Shown one piece after another: positions 1-8,234 of a stretch of DNA of 64,000 nt (its first letter is position 1; every line of letters starts with the position of its first letter). Position numbers and translations under genes: made by a program. This stretch comes from Rubrivivax gelatinosus IL144 (GTDB lineage: Bacteria; Pseudomonadota; Gammaproteobacteria; Burkholderiales; Burkholderiaceae_C): assembly GCF_000284255.1 (NCBI RefSeq), contig NC_017075.1, positions 4,898,001-4,962,000 of the forward strand, given 5' to 3'. The notes under the pieces were generated by a model, which saw only the letters and a list, made by a program, of their open reading frames with translations, was not told the origin of the DNA and ran no database searches.

Positions 1-1
1 C

Positions 2-1177
2 GGCTTCCAGTACCTGGCGGCCAGCACCGTCGTGCGCGCCACCGGCCAGACGCTGCTGCCGGCCTACGCCATCCGCCGCTTCGACGGCGTGCCGGTGGCC
101 TTCGTCGGCCTCACGCTGAAGGGCACGCCGCACATCGTGATGCCCTCGGGCGTCGCCGGGCTGGAGTTCCGCGACGAGGCCGACACCGTCAACGCGCTGG
201 TGCCCGAGCTGCGGCGCCAGGGCGTCAACACCGTCGTCGTGCTGCTGCACGAAGGCGGCGAAGCCGACGGCGGCCGCGACGGCTGCGACAACCTGCGCGG
301 CGCCATCACGCGCATCGTGCCGCGGCTGGACCCGGCGGTGGCGGTGGTCGTCAGCGGCCACACCCACCGCAGCTATGTCTGCCGCGTCGACGGCCGCCTG
401 GTCACCAGCGGCGACCACTACGGGATGCTGGTCACGGCCATCGACCTGCAGCTCGACCGCGCCAGCGGCCGGGTGCTGCAGTCGGACGCCAAGAACGTCG
501 TCGTCGACCCGGCGCGTTTTGCGCCCGACGCGCGCCAGCAGGCGCTGATCGCCGCCTACGAGCGCCTGGCGGCGCCGCTGGCGCAGCGCGTGGTCGGCAG
601 CATCACAGCGTCGCTGACACGCGAGCCCGACGCCTCGGGCGAGTCGGTGCTGGGCCGCGTCATCGCCGACGCCCAGCTGGAAGCGACACGCGCCGTCGGC
701 GCCCAGGCCGCGCTCACCAACCCCGGCGGCATGCGCAGCCCGATCCTGAAGACCGGCGACGGCCGCGTGCGCTACGCCGACGTCTTCGAGGCCCAGCCCT
801 TCGGCAACCAGCTCGTCACGCTGACGATCAGCGGCGCCCAACTGGCCGCGCTGCTGGAGAACCAGTTCCACGGCGAGCGCCCGCGGGTGCTGCAGGTCTC
901 GCGCGGGCCGCACTACGAATGGGACGCCACGCGCCCGGCCGGCTCGCGCCTGGTGCCGGGCTCGCTGACGCTGGACGGCCGGCCGGTCGCGCCGGCGCAG
1001 CGCCTGCGCATCACCGTCAACAGCTACCTCGCCGACGGCGGCGACCGCTTCGCCGTGCTGCGCGAAGGCAGCGAGCGTGTCTACGGCATAGCCGACGCCG
1101 AGGCCCTGGCGCGTTACCTCGGCGCGCATCCCGGGCTGGAACCGCCGCGCGACGTTCGCATCGTGCGCCGGCCCTGA
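2..1177 (+). CDS. 5'-nucleotidase / UshA-type metallophosphatase, 5' end cut off
   Basis: The reading frame is open to the first base of the window and already resembles the middle of the metallophosphatase domain, so the true start and signal peptide lie outside. The metal-binding motif VVSGHTHRSYVC near 350-380 and the preceding VVVLLHEGG strand belong to the calcineurin-like domain. The C-terminal half has the 5'-nucleotidase signature (YADVFEAQPFGNQLV, then VNSYLADGGDRF), which forms the nucleotide-binding domain. The family hydrolyses nucleotides to nucleosides in the periplasm, which fits deoA four bases downstream and the nucleoside transporter opposite. A GTG at 32 could be taken as a start but would remove conserved sequence. 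A 2',3'-cyclic phosphodiesterase activity is possible in the same family. Confidence 0.9.
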   Translation, partial: GFQYLAASTVVRATGQTLLPAYAIRRFDGVPVAFVGLTLKGTPHIVMPSGVAGLEFRDEADTVNALVPELRRQGVNTVVVLLHEGGEADGGRDGCDNLRGAITRIVPRLDPAVAVVVSGHTHRSYVCRVDGRLVTSGDHYGMLVTAIDLQLDRASGRVLQSDAKNVVVDPARFAPDARQQALIAAYERLAAPLAQRVVGSITASLTREPDASGESVLGRVIADAQLEATRAVGAQAALTNPGGMRSPILKTGDGRVRYADVFEAQPFGNQLVTLTISGAQLAALLENQFHGERPRVLQVSRGPHYEWDATRPAGSRLVPGSLTLDGRPVAPAQRLRITVNSYLADGGDRFAVLREGSERVYGIADAEALARYLGAHPGLEPPRDVRIVRRP

Positions 1178-1180
1178 ACG

Positions 1181-2509
1181 ATGCTGGCCGCCGAGATCAT
1201 CGCCGCCAAACGCGACGGCCACACGCTGGCCGAAGCCCAGATCCGCGCCTTCGTCGCCGGCCTGACGGCGCCCGAAGGCGAGGCGCGCTGGAGCGACGCC
1301 CAGGTCGCCGCGCTGGCGATGGCCGTGCTGCTGCGCGGCATGGACCGCGCCGAGACCGTGGCGCTGACGCAGGCGATGACCGACTCCGGCGAACGCCTGC
1401 GCTGGGCCGGCTTCGGCCGCCCGGTGCTGGACAAACACAGCACCGGAGGCCTGGGCGACAAGACCAGCCTGCTGCTGGCGCCCATCGTCGCCGCCTGCGG
1501 CGGCCTGGTGCCGATGATCAGCGGCCGCGGCCTGGGCCATACCGGCGGCACGCTGGACAAGCTGGAGGCGCTGCCCGGCTACGGCGTCGACCCGTCGCCC
1601 GAACGCCTGCACGCGGTGCTGCGCACGGCCGGCTGCGCCATCATCGGTGCCTCCGAGCGCCTGGCGCCGGCCGACCGCCGGCTCTACGCCATCCGCGACG
1701 TCACGGCCACCGTCGAGTCGCTGCCGCTGATCACCGCCAGCATCCTCAGCAAGAAGCTCGCGGCCTGGCTGGACGCGCTGGTGCTCGACGTCAAGCTCGG
1801 CAGCGGCGCCTTCATGCGTGACGCGGCGGCGGCGCAGGCGCTGGCCACCAGCCTGGTCGACACCGCGCGCGGCGCCGGGCTGGCCGCTGCGGCGCTGGTC
1901 ACCGACATGAACCAGGTGCTGGGCCGCAGCGCCGGCAACGCGCTGGAAGTCGCCGAATGCCTGGCGCTGCTGCGTGGCGAGCCGGGGGATGCGCGCCTGG
2001 TCGAGGTCACGCTGGGCCTGGCGGCGCGGCTGCTGGTGCTGGGCGGGCTGCAGGCCGACGAGCCGGCGGCGCTGGCCGCGGCACGCCGGGCGCTGGCCAG
2101 CGGCGCGGCTGCGGAACGTTTCGCGGCGATGGTCGCCGGGCTCGGCGGCCCGGGCGACGTGCTGAAGAATGCGCGGCTGGCCAGCGCACCGGTGATCGCC
2201 GAGGTGCCGGCGCCGCGCGACGGCGTCGTCGCCGCGATCGACGCGCGTGCGCTGGGTTATGCGATCGTCGAGCTGGGCGGCGGCCGGCGCCGCGGCGGCG
2301 ACGCCATCGACCCGCGTGTCGGCCTGGACGAGATGGTCGCGCTGGGCGAGACGCGACGCGCCGGCGAGCCGCTGGCGCGCGTGCACGCGGCCGACGAGGC
2401 CGGCGCCGCGCGCGCCGTGGCCGCGGTGCAGGCCGCCGTCACGCTGGCCGACAGCGCGCCGCCACCGCCACCCTGGCTGCATCAACGCATCGACGGAGAC
2501 ATGGCATGA
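1181..2509 (+). CDS. deoA: Thymidine phosphorylase
   Basis: Phosphorolysis of thymidine or deoxyuridine to the base and 2-deoxyribose 1-phosphate in the cytoplasm. The 442-residue length matches the family (about 440). The phosphate and nucleoside site motif DKHSTGGLGDK starts at residue 84, followed by SGRGLGHTGGTLDKLE. The alpha domain is N-terminal, and the C-terminal alpha/beta domain (about 345-440) carries the usual GGGR-x-x-GD segment. It starts three bases after the upstream nucleotidase stop, and its TGA overlaps the ATG of the next gene (ATGA at 2506-2509), so the three genes are probably one transcript for nucleotide scavenging. The start ATG at 1181 gives the standard N-terminus. 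Confidence 0.95.
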   Translation: MLAAEIIAAKRDGHTLAEAQIRAFVAGLTAPEGEARWSDAQVAALAMAVLLRGMDRAETVALTQAMTDSGERLRWAGFGRPVLDKHSTGGLGDKTSLLLAPIVAACGGLVPMISGRGLGHTGGTLDKLEALPGYGVDPSPERLHAVLRTAGCAIIGASERLAPADRRLYAIRDVTATVESLPLITASILSKKLAAWLDALVLDVKLGSGAFMRDAAAAQALATSLVDTARGAGLAAAALVTDMNQVLGRSAGNALEVAECLALLRGEPGDARLVEVTLGLAARLLVLGGLQADEPAALAAARRALASGAAAERFAAMVAGLGGPGDVLKNARLASAPVIAEVPAPRDGVVAAIDARALGYAIVELGGGRRRGGDAIDPRVGLDEMVALGETRRAGEPLARVHAADEAGAARAVAAVQAAVTLADSAPPPPPWLHQRIDGDMA

Positions 2510-3162
2510 AGCCCGTGGTCAAGATCTGCTGCATCGCCAGCGTCGACGAAGCGCGCCGCGCGGTCGCGGCCGGCGCCTCGGCGCTGGGCCTGGTGTCGGC
2601 GATGCCCAGCGGGCCCGGCGTCATCGACGACGCGACGATCGCCGAGATCGCCGCCGCGGTGCCGTCGCCGACGCGCAGCTTCCTGCTGACCTGCCGCACC
2701 GACGCGGCCTCGATCGCCGCGCAGCACGCCGCCGCCGGCACGACGACGCTGCAGCTGGTCGACGCGGTGGCGATCGAGGAGCTGCAGGCGCTGCGCACGC
2801 TGTGCCCAGGCGTCGAGATCGTGCAGGTCATCCACGTCACCGGCGAAGCCTCGATAGCGGAGGCGGTGGCGGTGGAGCCGTATGTCGACGCGATCCTGCT
2901 CGACTCGGGCAACCCGGCGCTGGCGGTCAAGGAGCTGGGCGGCACCGGCCGGCGCCACGACTGGGCGATCAGCCGCCGCATACGCGACGCGATCGGCCCG
3001 CTGCCGCTGTATCTGGCCGGTGGCCTGAACCCGGCCAACGTGCGCCAGGCGGTCGAGACGGTGCAGCCCTACGGCCTGGACCTGTGCAGCGGCGTGCGCT
3101 GCGACGGCCAGCTCGACGACCGCAAGCTGGCCGCGTTCTTCGCCGCGCTGGACGGCGTCTAA
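2506..3162 (+). CDS. TrpF-like (phosphoribosylanthranilate isomerase family) protein
   Basis: A TIM-barrel protein of 218 residues related to TrpF. The start ATG overlaps the deoA stop. The N-terminal motif is KICCIAS where TrpF has KICG-[IL]-T, so the catalytic cysteine position is kept. The region LLDSGNPALAVKELGGTG then HDW keeps the catalytic aspartate and the GGTG phosphate loop. LAGGLNPANV and DLCSGVR resemble the C-terminal phosphate grip, but the last motif is SGVR where TrpF has SGVE, and the usual SPR segment after strand 2 is missing. No other trp gene is nearby. Position in a nucleoside operon suggests a sugar-phosphate isomerase or another phospho-sugar reaction, not tryptophan synthesis; this is inference. 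Its stop overlaps the stop of the convergent permease gene. Confidence 0.75.
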   Translation: MKPVVKICCIASVDEARRAVAAGASALGLVSAMPSGPGVIDDATIAEIAAAVPSPTRSFLLTCRTDAASIAAQHAAAGTTTLQLVDAVAIEELQALRTLCPGVEIVQVIHVTGEASIAEAVAVEPYVDAILLDSGNPALAVKELGGTGRRHDWAISRRIRDAIGPLPLYLAGGLNPANVRQAVETVQPYGLDLCSGVRCDGQLDDRKLAAFFAALDGV

Positions 3163-4094
3163 CGTTCGCCCTGGCGATACGGCTTCATCAAGGCCTGCGG
3201 GTAGGCCGCGCGCCGCGCCATCACGACCAGCGCGACGATCGCCATCGCGTAAGGCAGCATCAGGTAGACCTGGTACGGCAGCTCGACGCCGAAGACACCG
3301 CCACCGGCCTGCTGAAGCCGCAGCTGCAGCGCGTCGAAGAAGGCGAACAGCAGCGCGCCGGCCAGCGCCTTGCCCGGCCGCCAGGACGCGAACACGACCA
3401 GCGCCACGCAGACCCAGCCGCGGCCGTTGACCATGTTGAAGTAGAAGGCGTTGAAGGCCGACAGCGTCAGGAAGGCGCCGGCCACGCCCATCAGCGCCGA
3501 ACCCGCGGCCACCGCGCCCAGGCGCAGGCGCACGACGTTCAGGCCCTGGCCTTCGGCGGCGGCCGGGTTCTCGCCGACCATGCGCACCGCCAGCCCCAGC
3601 GGCGTGCGGTAGAGGAACCAGGCGATCGCCGGCACCAGCAGCAGCGCCAGCAGCACCGGCGGCGTCTGCTCGTTCAGCACGGGGATCGGCAGCCAGGACA
3701 TCGGCTCGAAAGGTTGGATCGTCGGCGGCGTCTCGACCTTGGGGAAACCGACGCGGTAGGCGAAGCTCGCCAGGCTGGTCGCCAGCAGCGTGATGCCCAG
3801 CCCGGCGACGTGCTGCGACAGCCCGAGCACGACGGTCAGGCCGCCGTGCAGCAGGCCGAAGACGGCGCCGACCGCCGCCGCGACGGCGACCCCGGTCCAC
3901 AGCCCGGCGCCCTGGTAGACCGCCAGCCAGCCGGCGAAAGCCCCGGCGACCATGATCCCCTCGATGCCGAGGTTCAGCACCCCGGCGCGTTCGCACATCA
4001 GCACGCCCAGCGTGCCCAGCACCAGCGGCGTCGCGATGCGCAGCACCGCCACCCAGAAGGGCGCGGCCATCAGCAGGTCCAGCGTCTCGCTCAT
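3159..4094 (-). CDS. Nucleoside ABC transporter permease (second subunit)
   Basis: Inner-membrane permease of 311 residues of the BmpA/NupQ-type branch of the branched-chain permease superfamily. Visible motifs include the family loop ERAGVLNLGIEGIMVAGAF near residue 35 and VGENPAAAEGQGLNV in the cytoplasmic coupling loop. About eight or nine hydrophobic segments are present. The frame stays open upstream to 4511, but the ATG at 4094 matches the family N-terminus and overlaps the stop of the preceding permease gene (TGATG). With the adjacent permease and double ATPase it should form an importer for nucleosides, consistent with deoA on the facing strand. Confidence 0.9.
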   Translation of the reverse strand: MSETLDLLMAAPFWVAVLRIATPLVLGTLGVLMCERAGVLNLGIEGIMVAGAFAGWLAVYQGAGLWTGVAVAAAVGAVFGLLHGGLTVVLGLSQHVAGLGITLLATSLASFAYRVGFPKVETPPTIQPFEPMSWLPIPVLNEQTPPVLLALLLVPAIAWFLYRTPLGLAVRMVGENPAAAEGQGLNVVRLRLGAVAAGSALMGVAGAFLTLSAFNAFYFNMVNGRGWVCVALVVFASWRPGKALAGALLFAFFDALQLRLQQAGGGVFGVELPYQVYLMLPYAMAIVALVVMARRAAYPQALMKPYRQGER

Positions 4095-5152
4095 CAGCGG
4101 CGGATCCGGTATTGGGTGAGCATCGTCGCCACCAGCACCGTGATCAGCGACACGGCGACGATGACGTCGGCGATGTAGGTCGGCACGGCGACGGCGCGGC
4201 TCATGCTGTCGGCGCCGACCAGCATGCCGGCGACGAAGACCGCGGCGGCGACGACGGCCAGCGGGTTCAGCATCGCCAGCATCGCGATGACGATGCCGCT
4301 GTAGCCGTAGCCCGGGCTCATGTCCAGGGTGACGTAGCCGGTGCGCCCGGCCACCTCGACGGCGCCGGCCAGCCCGGCCAGCGCGCCCGACAGCAGCGCC
4401 ACCTTCACCGTCGTCCAGCCCACCGGCATGCCGGCGAAACGTGCGGCGCGCGGGTTGGCGCCGACGGCGCGGATCTCGAAGCCCAGCGTCGTGTACTTCA
4501 AGAGCGCCCACAGCGCGACGGCCAGCCCGACGGCGGCCGCCAGCCCCGTGTGCACGCGGCTGCGTTCGACCAGCTTGTCCAGCTGCAGCGCGTCCTGCAG
4601 CGCCACGCTCTGCGGCCAGCCCATCGCCATCGGGTCCTTCATCAAGCCGTCGAGCATCGCCGAGACGAAGAGCAGCACGATGAAGTTCAGCAGCAGCGTC
4701 GTCACGACCTCGTCGACGCCGAAGCGGCTCTTCAACAGCGCCGGCCCCAGCAGCAGCAGCGCGCCGGCCAGCGCGGCGGCGGCGATCATCAGCGGGAACA
4801 GGATCGCCGGCGCGACTTCGTAGCCGGTGCCGCCGTGCAACCCGCCGACGGCCACCGCCGCCAGCGCGCCGGCGTAGAGCTGGCCTTCGGCGCCGATGTT
4901 GAACAGCCGCGCGCGGAACGCCACCGCGGCGGCCAGGCCGGTCAGGATCAGCGGCGTCGCGCGCGTCAGCGTCTCGGTGATCGCGAAGCGCGAGCCGAAG
5001 CCGCCTTCGAGCAGCAGCGCGTAGGCCCGGCCGACCGGCGCGCCGGCCCAGGCGACGAGGAGCGAGGTGACGAGCAGCGTCACCGCCACGGCGGCCAGCG
5101 GCGCGGCGACGAGCAGCGCCCGCGGCACCTCGGTGCGTCGTTCAAGCCGCAT
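4094..5152 (-). CDS. Nucleoside ABC transporter permease (first subunit)
   Basis: Inner-membrane permease of about 352 residues, NupP/YufP type. The conserved loop FRARLFNIGAEGQLYAGAL lies after the second hydrophobic segment, and the coupling loop reads FEIRAVGANPRAARFAGM. The chosen ATG at 5152 (MRLERRTEVPRA) overlaps the ATPase gene's last 11 bases, giving tight translational coupling; the open frame extends further upstream without family-like sequence. It is the middle gene of ATPase-permease-permease on the minus strand. Function as a nucleoside importer subunit follows from the family and from the neighbouring deoA and BMP-type binding protein. Confidence 0.9.
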   Translation of the reverse strand: MRLERRTEVPRALLVAAPLAAVAVTLLVTSLLVAWAGAPVGRAYALLLEGGFGSRFAITETLTRATPLILTGLAAAVAFRARLFNIGAEGQLYAGALAAVAVGGLHGGTGYEVAPAILFPLMIAAAALAGALLLLGPALLKSRFGVDEVVTTLLLNFIVLLFVSAMLDGLMKDPMAMGWPQSVALQDALQLDKLVERSRVHTGLAAAVGLAVALWALLKYTTLGFEIRAVGANPRAARFAGMPVGWTTVKVALLSGALAGLAGAVEVAGRTGYVTLDMSPGYGYSGIVIAMLAMLNPLAVVAAAVFVAGMLVGADSMSRAVAVPTYIADVIVAVSLITVLVATMLTQYRIRR

Positions 5153-6638
5153 GCGCCACCTCCCGGCCGGCACCGGCCATCGCCAGGCCGATGTCGGCCA
5201 GCGTCCAGTCGGCCGCCGCACGCGGCGCGCCGAGCACGCCGTGGTAGAGCACGGCGACGCGGTCGGCGAGCGCGAAGATCTCGTCCAGGTCCTCGCTGAT
5301 CAGCAGCACCGCGGCGCCGGCGGCGCAGGCGTCGAGCAGCTGCTGGTGCACGTAGGCGACGGCGCCGACGTCCAGGCCCCAGGTCGGCTGGTTGGCGACC
5401 ACCAGCCGCGGCGTCGTGCCGCTGCCCAGCAGCGCGCGGCCGAGGATCAGCTTCTGCATGTTGCCGCCCGACAGCGAGCGGGTCGTCGTGTCCAGGCCGC
5501 CGCCGCGCACGTCGAAACGTTCGACGACCTGGCGCGCGAAAGCGCGTGCGGCGCCGCGGCGCACGACGCCCCAGCGGGCGAAGGCCGGGCTGGCGTGGCG
5601 CTCGAGCACCGCGTTCTCCCAGATCGGCAGGTCGCCGACGACGCCGACGGCGTGGCGGTCTTCGGGGATGCGCGCGACGCCGGCTTCGACGAAACGCCGC
5701 GGCGCGGCCGGCAGCGGCCGGCCGTCGAGCAGCACGGCGCCGCGTGGCGCCGCGTGTTCGCCGCACAGCGCCTCGGCCAGCGCCTGCTGGCCGTTGCCGG
5801 CGACTCCGGCCACCGCGAAGACCTCGCCGGCGCGGATCGCGAGCGTCGTGCCGGGCAGCTCGCAGACCACCGGGCCGGGTTCGTGGCGTGTCTTGACCGC
5901 CGGTGCCACCGTGCGGCCGACCATCGCCTCGGCCAGGTCGGCTTTGCTCGCGCCTTCGGCCGGCAGCACGGCGATCAGCTTGCCGCCGCGCAGCACGGCG
6001 ATGCGGTCGCTGACACGCAGCACCTCGTCGAGCTTGTGGCTGATGAAGATGATCGACAGGCCGTCGGCGACCATCTGCGCCAGCGTCGCGAACAGCGACT
6101 CGCTCTCCTGCGGCGTCAGCACCGCGGTCGGCTCGTCGAGGATCAGGATGCGCGCGCCGCGCACCAGGGCCTTGAGGATCTCGACGCGCTGGCGCTCGCC
6201 CACCGACAGCTCGGCGATGCGCGCGTCGGGGTCGACCTGCAGGCCGAAACGCTGCGCCGCGTCGAGCAGGCGGCGGCGCCAGTCGCCGCGGCGCGTGAAC
6301 GGCTGCCACAGCGGCTCGGTGCCGAGCATCACGTTGTCGAGCACGCTCAGGTTGTCGGCCAGCGTGAAGTGCTGGTGCACCATGCCGATGCCGGCGGCCA
6401 GCGCCGCCTTGGGCTGGCCCGGCGGCAGCGTGCGGCCGTCGACTTCGATCGAACCTTCGTCGGCGACGTAATGGCCGAAGAGGATGGACACCAGCGTGCT
6501 CTTGCCGGCGCCGTTCTCGCCGAGCAGCGCGAGCACTTCGCCGCGGTCCAGATCCAGCGAGATGCCGTCGTTGGCGACCAGGGGGCCGAAGCGTTTGGTG
6601 ACGCCTCGCAGGCGCAGGACCGGGGGACTCGCAGACAT
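5142..6638 (-). CDS. Nucleoside ABC transporter, double ATP-binding protein
   Basis: A 498-residue protein with two fused ABC domains, as in sugar and nucleoside importers of the RbsA/YufO type. The N-terminal domain has Walker A LLGENGAGKSTL, signature LSVGERQRVEI and Walker B ILILDEPTAVLTP. The C-terminal domain has a degenerate Walker A (VAGVAGNGQQ), signature LSGGNMQKL and a Walker B variant LVVANQPTWGLD, typical of this family's less active second site. The start ATG at 6638 has no Shine-Dalgarno, but a -10-like GACAAT (6645-6650) ends six bases before it, so the transcript may be leaderless. An upstream in-frame start (6698) would add sequence unrelated to the family. Confidence 0.93.
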   Translation of the reverse strand: MSASPPVLRLRGVTKRFGPLVANDGISLDLDRGEVLALLGENGAGKSTLVSILFGHYVADEGSIEVDGRTLPPGQPKAALAAGIGMVHQHFTLADNLSVLDNVMLGTEPLWQPFTRRGDWRRRLLDAAQRFGLQVDPDARIAELSVGERQRVEILKALVRGARILILDEPTAVLTPQESESLFATLAQMVADGLSIIFISHKLDEVLRVSDRIAVLRGGKLIAVLPAEGASKADLAEAMVGRTVAPAVKTRHEPGPVVCELPGTTLAIRAGEVFAVAGVAGNGQQALAEALCGEHAAPRGAVLLDGRPLPAAPRRFVEAGVARIPEDRHAVGVVGDLPIWENAVLERHASPAFARWGVVRRGAARAFARQVVERFDVRGGGLDTTTRSLSGGNMQKLILGRALLGSGTTPRLVVANQPTWGLDVGAVAYVHQQLLDACAAGAAVLLISEDLDEIFALADRVAVLYHGVLGAPRAAADWTLADIGLAMAGAGREVAHAA

Positions 6639-6644
6639 CGCCGG

Positions 6645-6650
6645 ATTGTC
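6645..6650 (-). promoter_or_regulatory. -10-like hexamer of the nucleoside transporter operon
   Basis: On the minus strand GACAAT is followed by six bases (CCGGCG) and then the ATG at 6638. No Shine-Dalgarno can be placed. The spacing fits a transcript starting at or next to the ATG. No convincing -35 hexamer was identified. Confidence 0.4.
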
Positions 6651-6730
6651 ACGCACGAAGCGCGCCAGCCCGGGCGTGCAGCCGCCGCGGGCTACCATCG
6701 CGGCTGCCTTCGGAACACCGCCGCACCACC

Positions 6731-7600
6731 CTGGACTCCTGCCCCAACTGCGAGCAGCCGCTGCCCGAGCCGACGCCCAAGTTCTGTCCGCACTGCGGCC
6801 AGGAGACGCGGGTGCGCGCGCCGACCGTCGGCGAGTTCGTGCAGCAGTTCGGCGGCGCCTACCTGTCGACCGAAGGCGCGATGTGGCGCACGCTGGCGCT
6901 GATGTTCCGCCGCCCCGGCGAGCTGACGCGCCAGTACCTGCGCGGCCGGCGCAAGCACTACGTGCTGCCGCTGCGGCTGTACCTGACGATCAGCGTGCTG
7001 GTGCTGCTGGCGGTGCGGATGTCCAACCTGCTCGACGCCGGCCAGCCGCAGCCGGCGGTGCAGTTCGACAAGGACGATCCGCCGAAGTTCGAACTCAACG
7101 TCGGCGGCGCCAGCGTGCAGTTCGCTTTCAAACCCGACGGCACCGGCGTCGAGTGCCACAACCTGCCGGCCCTGGTCTGCAAGCGGCTGGAGCAGCGCCT
7201 GGGCACCGGGCCCGAGGCGCTGGCCAACGACGCGCGCGGACTCAAGGCCCGGCTGGTCGACGCCATCGGCCCGTCGATGTTCGTGCTGCTGCCGGGCTTC
7301 GCGGCCTGGCTGGCGCTGGCCTACCGCAACCGGCGGCTGCGCTACACCGAGCACCTCGTCTTCGCGCTGCACGTGCACGCGTTCTGGTTCGCGATGCTGG
7401 GCATCACGCTGCTGCCGCTGGGCGGCCTGCAAGGCCTGGCCTGGGTCGTCGTGCCGGTCTACACCTGGCTGGCGATGCGCCGCGTCTACGGCGGGCGCTG
7501 GTGGACGCAGGCGCTGCGCAGCGGCCTGGTCGCCACGCTCTACGGCGTGACGATGATCGCCGCGCTGGTCGTCGCGGCGCTGTGGGCGCTGCTGGCCTGA
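6731..7600 (+). CDS. DUF3667-type membrane protein with N-terminal zinc ribbon
   Basis: Unknown function. The N-terminal part has two CxxC pairs (DSCPNCEQ and FCPHCGQE), a zinc ribbon. The conserved family block TEGAMWRTLALMFRRPGEL, then GRRKHYVLPLRLYL, follows. About four or five hydrophobic segments occupy the remainder, with a charged soluble loop between the first (about residues 80-100) and the next. The first ATG/GTG/TTG in frame is the GTG at 6812, but that start would delete the zinc ribbon. No standard start lies further upstream before the frame leaves recognisable sequence. The coordinate given uses a CTG at 6731 as the most likely translation start; CTG at 6704 is an alternative. 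The gene is divergent from the nucleoside transporter operon and probably unrelated to it. Confidence 0.7.
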   Translation: MDSCPNCEQPLPEPTPKFCPHCGQETRVRAPTVGEFVQQFGGAYLSTEGAMWRTLALMFRRPGELTRQYLRGRRKHYVLPLRLYLTISVLVLLAVRMSNLLDAGQPQPAVQFDKDDPPKFELNVGGASVQFAFKPDGTGVECHNLPALVCKRLEQRLGTGPEALANDARGLKARLVDAIGPSMFVLLPGFAAWLALAYRNRRLRYTEHLVFALHVHAFWFAMLGITLLPLGGLQGLAWVVVPVYTWLAMRRVYGGRWWTQALRSGLVATLYGVTMIAALVVAALWALLA

Positions 7601-7622
7601 GGCCGCAGCGCCGCGGTCGTCA

Positions 7623-7650
7623 GCCATCGCGCGTGCAATCGCGCGATGGC
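7623..7650. terminator. Convergent hairpin between the DUF3667 gene and the next minus-strand gene
   Basis: A perfect 11-bp stem (GCCATCGCGCG at 7623-7633 and CGCGCGATGGC at 7640-7650) with a 6-base loop lies 22 bases after the plus-strand stop and before the minus-strand stop at 7694. There is no T-tract on either side, so it may act bidirectionally with Rho or only as an mRNA 3' end stabiliser. A smaller 5-bp hairpin follows near 7670. Confidence 0.5.
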
Positions 7651-7693
7651 CTTCGGCAGGCGCAGAACGCCTTCCGGCGTCCTGCGTCCAGGC

Positions 7694-8122
7694 TCAGCTC
7701 TTCACCAGGCTGGAGACCAGCGAACGCAGCGCGTCCTTCAGGCGCTCCTGCGCCAGCGCGCTGCATTCGGCGGGCGTGGCGACCGGGCGGCCGTCGAAGA
7801 CCGTCGAGCTCTTCGCCGGCTCCCAGACGAAGCGCCGCGTCGGCGTGGTCTTGGGCAGCAGCGTCACGCGTGCGGTGACGACGCAGAGCTTGCCGTCGAC
7901 GACGCCGCCTTCGACCTGGCTGAGGAAGCCCCACTTGGACTTGGGGTAGAGCTTGGTCAGGCGCTCGGCCGGCAGCGCTTCCTTCCAGGCCGCCATCACG
8001 GTCGGCTTGTCGATCAGGGCGGCGGTCGAGAAGTCCTCGATGTCGTAGGAAGGCGCGGTGGCGGCCGACGCGAACGGCGCGGCGACGGCCAGAACGGCGG
8101 CACAGAGCAGGGCACGGGTCAT
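7694..8122 (-). CDS. Exported protein of unknown function
   Basis: A 142-residue protein with a clear Sec signal peptide (MTRALLCAAVLAVAAPFASA, cleavage after about residue 20) and a soluble mature part. It contains two cysteines (in KLCVVTARV and PAECSALAQ) that could form a disulfide in the periplasm. No domain was recognised. The ATG at 8122 is chosen because it begins the signal peptide; an upstream in-frame start would place charged residues before it. It lies between the DUF3667 gene and the nucleoside-binding protein but has no evident link to either. Confidence 0.75.
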   Translation of the reverse strand: MTRALLCAAVLAVAAPFASAATAPSYDIEDFSTAALIDKPTVMAAWKEALPAERLTKLYPKSKWGFLSQVEGGVVDGKLCVVTARVTLLPKTTPTRRFVWEPAKSSTVFDGRPVATPAECSALAQERLKDALRSLVSSLVKS

Positions 8123-8234
8123 GGTGCTTCTTCGTCTTGTTGGCTTGGGAAGGCGAGGGCCGGCGGGCGCGGCGCGCCCGGGCGGCATGCTAAGCGCGAA
8201 CGCGGCGGGGAAAGCGTGCGCTTCCCCCGAGGCG

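Noticed and set aside
2506..3162. True trpF for tryptophan synthesis
   Set aside because: Missing SPR segment, SGVR in place of SGVE, and no trp neighbours; it sits in a nucleoside operon.
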